DNA from: Acetobacterium fimetarium
GTDB lineage: Bacteria > Bacillota > Clostridia > Eubacteriales > Eubacteriaceae
Length of the DNA stretch: 64,000 nt
Direction: 5' to 3'
Assembly: GCF_014284475.1 (NCBI RefSeq)
Contig: NZ_WJBC01000008.1
Coordinates: 1 to 64,000 of the forward strand
The translations under genes were made by a program, and so were the position numbers. A model generated the notes under the pieces. That model saw only the letters and a list, made by a program, of their open reading frames with translations, did no database searches and was not told where the DNA came from. Each line of letters begins with the position of its first letter. Position 1 is the first letter of the stretch. This document shows, piece by piece, positions 16,083 to 25,129 of this stretch.

Positions 16083-16871
16083 TCACAGTTCGATTATCTC
16101 GCTTACGCACTCTCTTTTGGCAACCAAAAGATCAACATCCTCTTTTATGACAACACCTGCTCCGGTCAGAATCCGCGCAGTCGTTTCATAAGCAAGCAGG
16201 GGATAATTGTTTTCTCCACTCAGATGGGCCAGTACCAGATGTCTTGCGCCTTTTTCAACCAAAGACAAAGCAAGACCGCCGGCAATCTCATTGGACAAAT
16301 GGCCAAAATCGCTTTTAATCCGCTGTTTCAGATAAAAAGGATAGCTTCCGGCTTCAAGCATCGATACATCATGATTGGATTCAACCACTGCCAAATCACA
16401 GCCACCCAAAGTCTTTATCATCTCAGGTGTTATGATTCCGGAGTCGGTTGCGATTCCCAAACTTTTTTTGCCGTTGTTGATCAGAAATCCCGCTGAATCG
16501 GCAGCATCATGCGATGTCTTAAATGCCTCTATTTCCAGGTCTTCAATCGCAAATGTCTTTTCAAATTCAAAGGTTCTGATATTTTTAGGGGCAATTTTTC
16601 CCAAGTCGTCAACCATCGCTGCCCATGTCTTTTCATTGGCATAGATCGGCAGATCAAAACGGCGGGACAGCACACCCAGTCCATGAATATGGTCATTATG
16701 CTCATGAGTCACGAGAATTCCACAGATTTCATCCGGGTTTTCTCCAATATCATTCAAAGCCCTTTGAATTCGAATACCACTGAGGCCAGCATCGACAAGT
16801 AGTTTTGTGCCGTTATTTGAGACAAATAAACTGTTTCCAGAACTTCCACTATATAAACTACAAAATTTCAA
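16083..16871 (-). CDS. YycJ-like metallo-beta-lactamase-fold hydrolase
   Basis: 262 residues, cytosolic. The metal-binding motif THEHNDHIHG (about residue 54) and later SNHDVSML and VLAHLSGENN are typical of the YycJ/WalJ group of MBL-fold exonucleases, linked to DNA repair or wall control in Firmicutes. The N-terminus FCSLYSGSSGNS is characteristic. It is followed 28 bp later by htrA, probably one transcript. Confidence 0.88.
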   Translation of the reverse strand: MKFCSLYSGSSGNSLFVSNNGTKLLVDAGLSGIRIQRALNDIGENPDEICGILVTHEHNDHIHGLGVLSRRFDLPIYANEKTWAAMVDDLGKIAPKNIRTFEFEKTFAIEDLEIEAFKTSHDAADSAGFLINNGKKSLGIATDSGIITPEMIKTLGGCDLAVVESNHDVSMLEAGSYPFYLKQRIKSDFGHLSNEIAGGLALSLVEKGARHLVLAHLSGENNYPLLAYETTARILTGAGVVIKEDVDLLVAKRECVSEIIEL

Positions 16872-17045
16872 TCTTCGCTCCCTATGTTCATTACTTCATT
16901 ATTTTTAAATTATTCCACTTCGAATGGTCCAGGGATCAGATTGTTGGGTTTATCCTATCGAAACTTACTTAAAGCTGACTTAACACCGTTTTGTGACTTT
17001 TAAGGTTAAACCAGAGTGAGATCTCAACTAAATGCCTGGATCGTC

Positions 17046-18305
17046 TTATTCGGAAACGCGTCGGATATCCGCTCCGATATTGCGCATATTCTCCTGGAGC
17101 TTTTCGTAACCCCGATCGATATGAACAATGTCCGTGACTTTTGTTTCTCCATCCGCAATTAAACCAGCAATAACCATGGCTGCCCCCGCCCGGAGATCGG
17201 TTGCCCGAATCTTGGTGGCGGACAGATTTTTGACGCCGATGATACTGGCGGTTCGACCGTTAATCGAGATATTTGCTCCCATCCGTCTCAACTCGTCGAC
17301 ATATTTAAAACGGCTTTCAAAAATACTCTCGGTAATGGTACTGGTTCCTTCGGCGATGGTCATTAAAACCGCCATTGGCTGCTGTAAATCGGTCGGGAAA
17401 CCCGGATAAGGCATGGTTTTGACATTGATCGCCTTAAGGGGACGTTTTCCAATCACCCGGATGCCATTGTCCTCTTCCTTGACAATCGCTCCCATTTCAG
17501 TGAGCTTGGCGGTGATGGCCTCCATATGCTTGGGAATAACATTTTTAAGCAGCACGTCACCTTCTGTCGCCGCCGCTGCCATCATGTAGGTTCCGGTCGT
17601 AATCTGGTCCGGAATAACAGAATATTCGCAACCGTGCATCTCATCCACGCCGGTAATTTTGATGACATCGGTCCCGGCGCCCTTGATATTCGCGCCCATC
17701 AGATTCAGAAAATTGGCCACATCGACAATATGCGGTTCCTTGGCGGCATTTTCGATCACGGTTTTTCCATCGGCCCGAACCGCCGCCAGCATGATATTGA
17801 TGGTTGCCCCAACGCTCACGACATCCAAAAATATATGGGCGCCCTTGAGTTCCGGAGCCTCCATTTTTACCTGCCCGTGCTCAATCACAACGGTTGCCCC
17901 GAGGGCCTGGAAACCCTTGATATGCTGATCGATGGGGCGATCACCAATATTGCAGCCGCCCGGCAGTGGCACGATCGCTTTGCGGTAACGTCCCAGCAGC
18001 GCCCCCAAAAGGTAGTATGAAGCCCGCATTTGTCCGGTTTCTTCTTCATAATCCGAAACGTCATAGGAGATCGGTTTTTCGGTATTGATAATAACAGTAT
18101 CTTGTTCTTTATATATTTCAGCTCCAAGCTTTTCAAGAATGTCGATCATCTTGTTGACATCCTTGATATCCGGAACATTTTCTATTTTACTGGTACAGGC
18201 ACAAAGCACTGCCGCAGGAATAATTCCCAACACAGCATTTTTCGCCCCGGAGATTGAAACCTCGCCTTGCAGCTGGTTTCCTCCTTCTATAATAAAAGCA
18301 TCCAT
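17046..18305 (-). CDS. murA: UDP-N-acetylglucosamine 1-carboxyvinyltransferase MurA
   Basis: 419 residues, the usual MurA length. It catalyses the first committed step of peptidoglycan synthesis, adding enolpyruvate to UDP-GlcNAc. The start GGNQLQGEVSISGAKNAVL includes the conserved Lys. LPGGCNIGDRPIDQHIKG and PGFPTDLQQPM are typical. The active-site Cys loop, normally near residue 115, is present as the Cys of GGCNIG. A promoter lies at 18350-18377. Monocistronic. Confidence 0.95.
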   Translation of the reverse strand: MDAFIIEGGNQLQGEVSISGAKNAVLGIIPAAVLCACTSKIENVPDIKDVNKMIDILEKLGAEIYKEQDTVIINTEKPISYDVSDYEEETGQMRASYYLLGALLGRYRKAIVPLPGGCNIGDRPIDQHIKGFQALGATVVIEHGQVKMEAPELKGAHIFLDVVSVGATINIMLAAVRADGKTVIENAAKEPHIVDVANFLNLMGANIKGAGTDVIKITGVDEMHGCEYSVIPDQITTGTYMMAAAATEGDVLLKNVIPKHMEAITAKLTEMGAIVKEEDNGIRVIGKRPLKAINVKTMPYPGFPTDLQQPMAVLMTIAEGTSTITESIFESRFKYVDELRRMGANISINGRTASIIGVKNLSATKIRATDLRAGAAMVIAGLIADGETKVTDIVHIDRGYEKLQENMRNIGADIRRVSE

Positions 18306-18349
18306 ATTACTTTCCTTTCAATGCATCTATATGCAATATCCAATTGGTT

Positions 18350-18377
18350 ATTATATCATAAGTCCAGCGATTATCAA
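18350..18377 (-). promoter_or_regulatory. Probable murA promoter and spacer
   Basis: TTGATA (18372-18377), 16-bp spacer and TATAAT (18350-18355), about 45 bp before the murA start. The rest of the spacer up to 18576 shows only a GAGAAA/TTTCTC hairpin (about 18420-18437). Confidence 0.6.
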
Positions 18378-18576
18378 GAAATCTCTTGGTATGATCGCAT
18401 TTTTTCATTATTCTTTCACGAGAAAGCGCGTTTCTCAATTAAGCTTTTATTGTTTAATTTTTCGGAGAAATCTCGTTTCCCGTAAATTTTATTAAACGTG
18501 ACATACTATAATAACATAATTTTTGGCTAATCTGAAGGATATTGTTGAAAAATCAGTCTTTTTTTTATCGGCAACG

Positions 18577-18629
18577 ACAAAAGCGCTTCAATTCACTGAA
18601 CTTTTCAGGATTTGAAGCGCTTTTGTCAT
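18577..18629 (-). terminator. Terminator after dapL
   Basis: Long inverted repeat with GACAAAAGCGCTTCAA/TTGAAGCGCTTTTGTC arms. The AAAA/TTTT runs lie inside the arms, so it could work in both directions. Confidence 0.75.
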
Positions 18630-18644
18630 ATTAATTTTTCTTAA

Positions 18645-19859
18645 TTATTGGATCAAACTCACAATGCGCTTGACGGCTTCGGCTGTTTCCGTAGCGTTGC
18701 CGAAAGCGGTAAGACGGATGTACCCCTCACCGCAGGGGCCAAATCCGGCGCCCGGCGTGGTGATGACATTCGCTTCATTCAGCAGGCGGTCAAACAGTGC
18801 CCAGGAATCTGCTTCGTTTGGTGCCTTAAACCAGATGTAAGGCGCATTTTCGCCACCGAAAAAGGAAATACCGGCTGCCTTCAATGCCGATGCGATGATT
18901 TTGGCATTATTCATATAGTAATCGATGTTTTCACGAACTTCGCGTTTCCCGCTGTCGGAATAGACAGCCGCCGCGCCGCACTGGATGATGTAGGAAGCGC
19001 CATTGAATTTTGTGCTCTGGCGACGGTTCCACATGTCCCGAAGACTGGCGCCACCTCGTTTCAATGCCTTTGGTACTACGGTATAGCCGCAGCGCATGCC
19101 GGTAAAACCTGCCGTTTTGGAGAAGGAGCGGATTTCAATCGCGCATTCTTTGGCCCCTTCGATCTCATAGATGCTGTGGGGAATTGATTCGTCCGTAATG
19201 AACGCCTCGTAGGCCGAATCGAACAGGATGACGGCCTGATTGCTTAGAGCATAATCAACCCAGGCTTTCAGCTGATCCCGGCTGGCGACGACGCCGGTGG
19301 GATTATTCGGAAAACACAGGTAAATCAAATCCGCTTTGGATTCCGGAATGGCCGGGACAAAGCCATTGTCTGCCGAGCAGTTCAGATAGAGGATATTAGA
19401 CCATTTTCCCGTCTCATCCAGTTCACCACCGCGACCGGCCATAACATTACTGTCGACGTAGACGGGATAGACCGGATCACAAACGGCGACAATATTATCC
19501 ACATCGAACAGATCCCCGAGGTTGGCACAGTCGCTCTTGGCCCCATCGCTGATGAAAATCTCGTCCGGAGTGATATCAACGCCCCGCGCTTTATAGTCAT
19601 TTTCAGCGATCAGATCACGCAGCGATGCATAGCCCTGTTCAGGTCCGTATCCGTGAAAAGTCTGGGCATCCGCCATATCCAGAACGGCTTTGCTCATGGC
19701 TTCAATTACAGCGTTTGGCAGCGGCAGCGTCACATCGCCGATTCCCATATGAATCAGTTTAACTTCCGGATGATTGGTTCTGAATTCCGCTACGCGGCGG
19801 CTGATCTCCGAAAAAAGATATCCCGCCGGCAGTTTCTGAAAGTTCTCATTAATTTTCAT
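18645..19859 (-). CDS. dapL: LL-diaminopimelate aminotransferase
   Basis: About 404 residues, class I PLP aminotransferase. DapL converts tetrahydrodipicolinate to LL-diaminopimelate in one step, for lysine and peptidoglycan. The N-terminus NENFQKLPAGYLFSEISRRV and MGIGDVTLPLP, the Lys site SFSKTAGFTGMRCGY and CFPNNPTGVV are characteristic. The start at 19859 is preferred because GAGGG stands just upstream; an earlier in-frame Met adds only 12 polar residues. It follows lysA, with a palindromic repeat between the two. Confidence 0.94.
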   Translation of the reverse strand: MKINENFQKLPAGYLFSEISRRVAEFRTNHPEVKLIHMGIGDVTLPLPNAVIEAMSKAVLDMADAQTFHGYGPEQGYASLRDLIAENDYKARGVDITPDEIFISDGAKSDCANLGDLFDVDNIVAVCDPVYPVYVDSNVMAGRGGELDETGKWSNILYLNCSADNGFVPAIPESKADLIYLCFPNNPTGVVASRDQLKAWVDYALSNQAVILFDSAYEAFITDESIPHSIYEIEGAKECAIEIRSFSKTAGFTGMRCGYTVVPKALKRGGASLRDMWNRRQSTKFNGASYIIQCGAAAVYSDSGKREVRENIDYYMNNAKIIASALKAAGISFFGGENAPYIWFKAPNEADSWALFDRLLNEANVITTPGAGFGPCGEGYIRLTAFGNATETAEAVKRIVSLIQ

Positions 19860-19916
19860 TTTATTTCCCTCACTTTGTTTTTTTTTATTGGTCATTGCAA
19901 CAATCGAACAATGATT

Positions 19917-20024
19917 GCTTTGCGATCAATTTCCACAACCTATTTTGTAACGTGTAGGCGAACAGTCGATAGACTGTCCGCCGTACAGTGTAAAAATTGG
20001 TTCGTGCGAAACTGATCGCAAAGC
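19917..20024. repeat. Long palindromic intergenic repeat R1
   Basis: 108 bp with outer arms GCTTTGCGATCA/TGATCGCAAAGC and an inner GGCGAACAGTC...GACTGTCCGCC hairpin. A 47-nt central stretch (19947-19993) is identical to 55834-55880 in repeat R2. It lies between lysA and dapL. No ORF, so a MITE-like or BIME-like element. Confidence 0.8.
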
Positions 20025-20053
20025 TTGCACCACTTTCGCAATTACGATTTTTT

Positions 20054-21325
20054 CTAAAATCCCATTTTTCTGTAAATATCAAAACAGTCCAGTGTCGCAA
20101 AATAATCTTTCGGCGTCTCCGCTCTGCGAATCAGCTGAACACTGCCGTCTTCCTTCAACAGAATTTCCGCTGATTTGAGTTTGCCGTTGTAGTTGTAGCC
20201 CATTGCATGACCGTGGGCACCGGTATCGTGAATGACCAGCAGATCACCATTTTCGATTTCCGGAAGCATGCGGTCGATGGCGAATTTATCATTGTTTTCG
20301 CAAAGTGAGCCGACAACATCGTATTTGTGATCACAGGGATCATTTTCTTTTCCCATCACGGTAATATGATGATAGGCGCCATAGATTGCCGGTCGCATTA
20401 AATTGACGGCACAGGCATCGCAACCAATATATTCTTTGTGGGTATGTTTTGCATGAATGGCGGTTGTCACCAGATGGCCGTAAGGCCCCATCATAAAGCG
20501 TCCCATTTCTGTATAGATTGAAACATCGCCCATTCCTGCCGGCACCAGTACTTCTTCAAACACTTTTCTGACACCTTCCCCGATCACATGAATGTCATTC
20601 GGTGTTTGGTCCGGTGTATAGGGAATGCCGACTCCGCCAGAAAGGTTGATAAATTTGATCTCCGCTCCGGTTTCTGCTTTCAGCTTGACCGCCACTTCAA
20701 AAAGTTGTTTTGCCAGCATCGGGTAATAATCGTTGGTGACGGTATTGCTTGCCAGAAAGGCATGCATTCCGAAATTTTTTACGCCTTTCTGCTTCATGAT
20801 TTTAAAGCCTTCAAAAAGCTGTTCGGTCGTGAAACCGTATTTGGCATCGCCGGGATTATCCATGATCCCGTTGCTGACCGTGAAAATTCCGCCGGGATTG
20901 TATCGGCAGCTTAATGTTTCCGGCAATTTGCCCAGTGTTTTTTCGAGAAAGTCGATATGCGTAAAATCATCCAGATTGATGATCGCTCCGATTTTGTTGG
21001 CATATTCATATTCAGCGGCTGGCGTTTCATTTGATGAAAACATAATGTCCTCACCGTTTAAATCCATCGCCTCGGAAAGCATCAGTTCTGTCAAGGACGA
21101 GCAGTCGCATCCGCATCCGTAATCTCTTAATATGTCGATCAGGAAGGGATTGGGCGTAGCTTTCACTGCAAAATACTCTTTAAAACCTTTATTCCAGGAA
21201 AATGCCTCTTTTACCGCTTTGGCATTTTCCCGAATGCCCTTTTCATCATAAATATGAAAAGGGGTCGGATAGGTCTTCACGATTTCATCTAATTGTTCTC
21301 TGGTTACAAATGGTGTTTTTTTCAT
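20054..21325 (-). CDS. lysA: Diaminopimelate decarboxylase
   Basis: 423 residues, fold-type III PLP enzyme making lysine from meso-diaminopimelate. The PLP lysine is in EYFAVKATPNP near residue 50; NLSGGVGIPY and CDACAVNLMRP are also visible, and GDLLVIHDTGAHGHAM lies near the C-terminus. It follows a promoter at 21441-21469 and a structured leader. It ends in TAG, with a TAA three codons later as a backup stop. It is likely cotranscribed with dapL. Confidence 0.94.
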   Translation of the reverse strand: MKKTPFVTREQLDEIVKTYPTPFHIYDEKGIRENAKAVKEAFSWNKGFKEYFAVKATPNPFLIDILRDYGCGCDCSSLTELMLSEAMDLNGEDIMFSSNETPAAEYEYANKIGAIINLDDFTHIDFLEKTLGKLPETLSCRYNPGGIFTVSNGIMDNPGDAKYGFTTEQLFEGFKIMKQKGVKNFGMHAFLASNTVTNDYYPMLAKQLFEVAVKLKAETGAEIKFINLSGGVGIPYTPDQTPNDIHVIGEGVRKVFEEVLVPAGMGDVSIYTEMGRFMMGPYGHLVTTAIHAKHTHKEYIGCDACAVNLMRPAIYGAYHHITVMGKENDPCDHKYDVVGSLCENNDKFAIDRMLPEIENGDLLVIHDTGAHGHAMGYNYNGKLKSAEILLKEDGSVQLIRRAETPKDYFATLDCFDIYRKMGF

Positions 21326-21351
21326 CTCGCCACTCTCCTTAAATTTATTTT

Positions 21352-21424
21352 ACTAAACACTTGCAAAACTGCTGTGAACTTTGCTGCCGGTTTACCCAAA
21401 CCGATACTTTTTTGTTCGTTTAGT
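21352..21424 (-). promoter_or_regulatory. Structured lysA leader (three-way junction)
   Basis: An outer stem ACTAAAC/GTTTAGT encloses two hairpins, CGGTTT-GGGT-AAACCG and GCAAA-loop-TTTGC, and ends 26 nt before the start codon. It does not look like the five-helix lysine riboswitch. No T tract, so control, if any, would be on translation or stability. Confidence 0.5.
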
Positions 21425-21440
21425 AGTTTTTATTAGGAAT

Positions 21441-21469
21441 ACTATATCCGTTTTTGCCCTGTTTGTCAA
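21441..21469 (-). promoter_or_regulatory. lysA promoter
   Basis: TTGACA (21464-21469), 17-bp spacer and TATAGT (21441-21446). The rest of the spacer up to 21755 shows nothing I can name. Confidence 0.75.
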
Positions 21470-21755
21470 CTGGAATGATGTGATTTTGCCTGATAAATGT
21501 TTCTTTCCCCCAAAGCGCCATTTTTACCACAAGCTCTGAAATCGTTACTTTAAATATTTTAATGTCCTTAAGTCCAAAATCAATTCCTTACAAATGAGAT
21601 TCCATATGGTATAATACATTAGCATAATTTTTAAATCATCCAGCGCTTTTCAAGCAATACCCTTCGCGTGTTTGAACGTGCAGACAGCCTGCGAAAACCC
21701 GCAAATAAAATAAAAAAACAAACCTTTTAGGATTGTAACTGCAAGAGGTAAAAAA

Positions 21756-22784
21756 ATGAACCGTTTTGAATTAGTTTCCAGCCACGATGATCTGGGGGTA
21801 ACGCCGATTGAAAATATTTTTATAAACCACTATATGCCCCAGGCGCAGGGGGACTATGTAAAAGTCTACCTCTATGGTCTGAAACGTTGCTTTAACCAGG
21901 GCCTGACCCCGATCAGCAATGAGGATATCGCAAAAGATCTGAATCTGCTGGAAACCGATGTGAAAAAAGCATGGGATTACTGGGCTTGTGAAAAAATCAT
22001 CGCCATCGAATACACCGGCACCCGGGATGCCCTCGTGCGGTTCTTCAACATCACCGGCACCATGATTTATAAAAATGAAGAGGTTCCCAAAACAGCGGTA
22101 CCCCCAAAGCCAAAAACAGGTGATACCCTGGAAGACCGCATTGCCCGGATGTATGAAACCATTCAGGATATGTATGAAAGCCGGACGCTATCCCGAAAAG
22201 AAACCTACCTTTTCAAGCACTGGCTCAACGAATACCATTTCACCCCGGAAGCCATCATTCTCATCGTTGAATATTCCCTGAACATGATCAACAAAAAAGA
22301 CAAGACCTTTACCTCGGCTCAGGTGGTTAATTATCTGGAAACTGTTGCCGAAGGCTTTTACACTGCCGGCGTTCGGGACCATATCGAAGCCGATACTTAC
22401 ATCAAAGAATCTGCCCAAAAAAGGAAATCCTATTATCAGATTTTCAAGTATCTTGGCATCGGGCGCAATCCCATGGTTTCTGAACGAACAATGATGGACA
22501 CCTGGTTTTACGACTATGGTTTTTCCATGGAAATCATTGTCCAGGCATTATCCCGAACCAATAAACCGAACCTGAAATATATCGACGGCATCTTGAAGAA
22601 CTGGCACGAAAAGGGCTTTAAGACACTAGAAGACATCAAAGCCGACAAGCCCAAACCACGAAAAACAGCAAAAGATACCGTCGAACCGATGAGCGATTCA
22701 CGCAAGCAGGCCTACCTGGATATGGAAGTCGCCTTCACCGAAGATTTATGGCCGGAACTGGAGATAAATGATGAAGACCTATAA
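21756..22784 (+). CDS. DnaD-domain replication protein
   Basis: 342 residues. An N-terminal winged-helix-like part (GVTPIENIFINHYMPQAQGDYVKVYLYGLKRC) is followed by two DnaD-like helical regions (about 130-205 and 215-285, with the typical WLNEYHFTPEAIILIVEYSL and WFYDYGFSMEIIVQAL). Such proteins help load the replicative helicase with the DnaC/DnaI-type loader. It overlaps the start of the next gene by 17 bp, so the two are translated together. The start follows AAGAGG. Confidence 0.88.
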   Translation: MNRFELVSSHDDLGVTPIENIFINHYMPQAQGDYVKVYLYGLKRCFNQGLTPISNEDIAKDLNLLETDVKKAWDYWACEKIIAIEYTGTRDALVRFFNITGTMIYKNEEVPKTAVPPKPKTGDTLEDRIARMYETIQDMYESRTLSRKETYLFKHWLNEYHFTPEAIILIVEYSLNMINKKDKTFTSAQVVNYLETVAEGFYTAGVRDHIEADTYIKESAQKRKSYYQIFKYLGIGRNPMVSERTMMDTWFYDYGFSMEIIVQALSRTNKPNLKYIDGILKNWHEKGFKTLEDIKADKPKPRKTAKDTVEPMSDSRKQAYLDMEVAFTEDLWPELEINDEDL

Positions 22785-23733
22785 AGAAGCATTCGCCTTG
22801 CTGCTGGAGAAGCAGAACGCCCATCAGCACAGACAGCGCCAGAAGAAAGAAGCCCTCTATAAAAAGATCCCGGAGCTTTCCGCCATTGACGATGAGATGA
22901 ACCGGCTGGGCATCGCCCTGACCCGGGCAACCATTGCCCGCGACACGAATAAAGCCGCATCCGTCCGTAACCAAATGAGTGCCCTGGAAAACCGCAAGAA
23001 AGAATTGTATGCGGGCAATGAGGAGCTGCTGACCCATTCCTATTTCTGTCCGCTCTGCGCGGATAAAGGGATGATCGGTTCCGAAATCTGCCAGTGCCTC
23101 AACCAGTGCCTGTCGGAACTCAGTTTTTCAACCTACGACTTGAAATCAAGAGCTCAGAAAGAGACCTTCGAGACTTTCAACCTCAAGTTTTATTCCGATG
23201 TTCCCATCATCGAAGGTGTTCCCAGTCCCAGCGAAAATGCTGCCACCAACAAAAGACTGATGAAAACATATTGCCGTAATTTCGACTCCCTGACCGGTCA
23301 TCTGCTGTTTACCGGCCCGCCGGGGGTCGGTAAAACCTTTATGTCCAACTGTATCGTGAATGAGCTCTCTAAAAAAGGTTACGGCATCGTCTATATCACT
23401 GCCGCCCATCTGGTTTCCAGCATTCAGGATCAGATTTTCCGGGAGGGCAAAGCTTCCGATGAAATTTTCCAGCCGCTGATTCTCTGCGACCTTCTGATTA
23501 TTGATGACCTGGGCGCGGAGTATTCTTCTGATTACAGTCAGAAACTGCTTTATGAAGTCATCGACACCCGTCTCAATGCCGAGAAAAAAATGATTATTTC
23601 AACCAATCTGACCGTTATAAAAATACAGGAGCTCTACGACGAGCGTCTTTCATCCCGCATCTGTGGAAATTTTAAAACCGTCGCTTTTCACGGAGAGGAT
23701 ATCCGCATCCTGAAAGCCAAAAAAAGCCGCTAA
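22768..23733 (+). CDS. DnaC/DnaI-like helicase loader ATPase
   Basis: 321 residues. A coiled N-terminal region with a Cys cluster (CPLCADKG...CQCLNQC, about 92-111) probably binds zinc. The AAA+ part has Walker A GPPGVGKTF and Walker B LLIIDDLGAEY with a sensor-1 STNLT. It should load the DnaB-type helicase at origins or restarts. Coupled to the DnaD-like gene, and followed by a strong terminator. Confidence 0.9.
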   Translation: MMKTYKEAFALLLEKQNAHQHRQRQKKEALYKKIPELSAIDDEMNRLGIALTRATIARDTNKAASVRNQMSALENRKKELYAGNEELLTHSYFCPLCADKGMIGSEICQCLNQCLSELSFSTYDLKSRAQKETFETFNLKFYSDVPIIEGVPSPSENAATNKRLMKTYCRNFDSLTGHLLFTGPPGVGKTFMSNCIVNELSKKGYGIVYITAAHLVSSIQDQIFREGKASDEIFQPLILCDLLIIDDLGAEYSSDYSQKLLYEVIDTRLNAEKKMIISTNLTVIKIQELYDERLSSRICGNFKTVAFHGEDIRILKAKKSR

Positions 23734-23747
23734 ATTTTTTCGGCATT

Positions 23748-23808
23748 AAAAAAGCCAGTTATTCATCGACGTTTGCCGTCAGCAACCGTCATGAACAACT
23801 GGCTTTTT
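23748..23808 (+). terminator. Terminator after the dnaC-like gene
   Basis: AAAAAAGCCAGTT/AACTGGCTTTTT arms enclosing an inner GACG...CGTC hairpin. It may also serve the convergent methyltransferase gene. Confidence 0.75.
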
Positions 23809-23848
23809 AGTCGACGTTTTTTGTCAGGACATCCGGGTGCTCCCATCC

Positions 23849-24619
23849 TCACTCCGGCTTTTTCATCCCGTAAATTTTATAAATCTCGTCGGTGTACTGC
23901 CCTTTCTCATCGTAAACAATCAGGGGGGGATCTGTTTTCATTCCCGGGCGACCGCTTTTTCGCCCTTCTATCAGAACAAGATTTGCCTCTTTCGTAATAG
24001 CCGAATAGACAAACTGAAGGTGCTTGACCTCAATTTTATAGCTCCGCATCAGGAAAATAATATCCCCGAGGCGTTCCGGGCGGTGGACGAGAAAGAGCCG
24101 GCCCCGATCCCGGAGCATGCGTTTGCTGAAAACAAGAATATCTTCGATATTGCACAGCACCTCATGCCGCGAAATGGTCTTGGTATCCTGCTTGTTTTTC
24201 AAGCCGCCCTGGGCCCGCATATAGGGCGGATTGCTCACGACCACATCATAGGAATTCGGCAAAATCTCGTCGCCGGGCTTCTTAATATCCCCATGAATAA
24301 TTCTGATCTGATCCGAAAGCCCGTTCAATTCCATGCTGCGGCGCGCCATTTCCACTAACGGTTCCTGAATTTCGATCCCGGTGATGGAGTTCGCCTGGGT
24401 TTTTCCATAAAGCAGCAGGGGAATAATACCGGTTCCCGTTCCCAGATCAATGATATCAATTGCTCCCTTTGTCTTTTTTGAAACAAACCAGGATAACAGC
24501 ACTGCATCCATTCCAAAGCAAAAATACTCCGGATTCTGTATAATCTTCAGATTCTTAAGCCCTAAATCCTCAATTCTCTCTCCATTTTTTAAAATGTTAT
24601 CCACATTTAGCTCCTCCAT
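23849..24619 (-). CDS. TrmN6/YabB-like tRNA N6-adenine methyltransferase
   Basis: 256 residues, class I SAM methyltransferase. The SAM loop is DLGTGTGIIPLLL and the catalytic NPPY motif (VVSNPPYMRAQGG) marks N6-adenine methylation. The relatives modify A37 of tRNA1(Val). The N-terminus ERIEDLGLKNLKIIQNPEYFCFGMDAVLLSWF is typical. The target RNA here is inferred. A DnaA-box cluster begins in its 5' end. Confidence 0.85.
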   Translation of the reverse strand: MEELNVDNILKNGERIEDLGLKNLKIIQNPEYFCFGMDAVLLSWFVSKKTKGAIDIIDLGTGTGIIPLLLYGKTQANSITGIEIQEPLVEMARRSMELNGLSDQIRIIHGDIKKPGDEILPNSYDVVVSNPPYMRAQGGLKNKQDTKTISRHEVLCNIEDILVFSKRMLRDRGRLFLVHRPERLGDIIFLMRSYKIEVKHLQFVYSAITKEANLVLIEGRKSGRPGMKTDPPLIVYDEKGQYTDEIYKIYGMKKPE

Positions 24620-24809
24620 TGTGCACTATTTGATGATATTTCGGGGTTATTCACAGCTTTTGTCCACAAAACATCAATTTTTGTCCACTAATTGTGGACA
24701 AGTTGTTATTGTTTTCATTTTATCCCATAAAAACTCGTCCAGCATGGGATTCCTGGAATCGTCGTTATTTTCATCAGTTGTTGATTACTGCCTGCCGAAC
24801 TTATCCACA
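24597..24809. other. DnaA-box cluster
   Basis: Two perfect TTATCCACA boxes (24597-24605 and 24801-24809), one TTATTCACA (24647-24655), TTGTCCACA at 24660-24668, and an inverted pair TTGTCCAC/GTGGACAA (24681-24701). The following spacer is AT-rich. No dnaA or dnaN gene is beside it, so it may be an origin, an auxiliary DnaA site or a DnaA-titrating locus. The rest of the spacer up to 25129 shows only a TATAAT (24979-24984) that may start the next gene. Confidence 0.6.
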
Positions 24810-25129
24810 TATTCACAAAAAATGTTCATAAATAATAACCGCTGTTTTAATTCCTTTTGCAAAGCCATTTCCAACTTCTCAGACAATAAGGAAAACATCT
24901 AAACCCTGTTGATAACAAAGAATCCTTCAAAATATAGCATTTTTTCGTTTTTTCCTTTAATCTCGCGTCATTCTTTGTTATAATGTTTAGTTATAAAGGA
25001 CTGCTCTGTTCTGACGGTCTCGAGAGCACCCTTTTCAGACTTTCTTTATCATCCTTTATTATGATGATAAAGTCAATAATGAAATAATTAATTGTACCGA
25101 AATTTAAATGCGAAAGCGATGGATATACG

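Noticed and set aside
21352-21424. Classical lysine riboswitch before lysA
   Set aside because: The element is far too short and lacks the conserved five-helix core.
24450-24902. 150-codon plus-strand open frame over the DnaA boxes
   Set aside because: Low-complexity, Ser/Phe-rich translation that overlaps the TrmN6-like gene; no family match.
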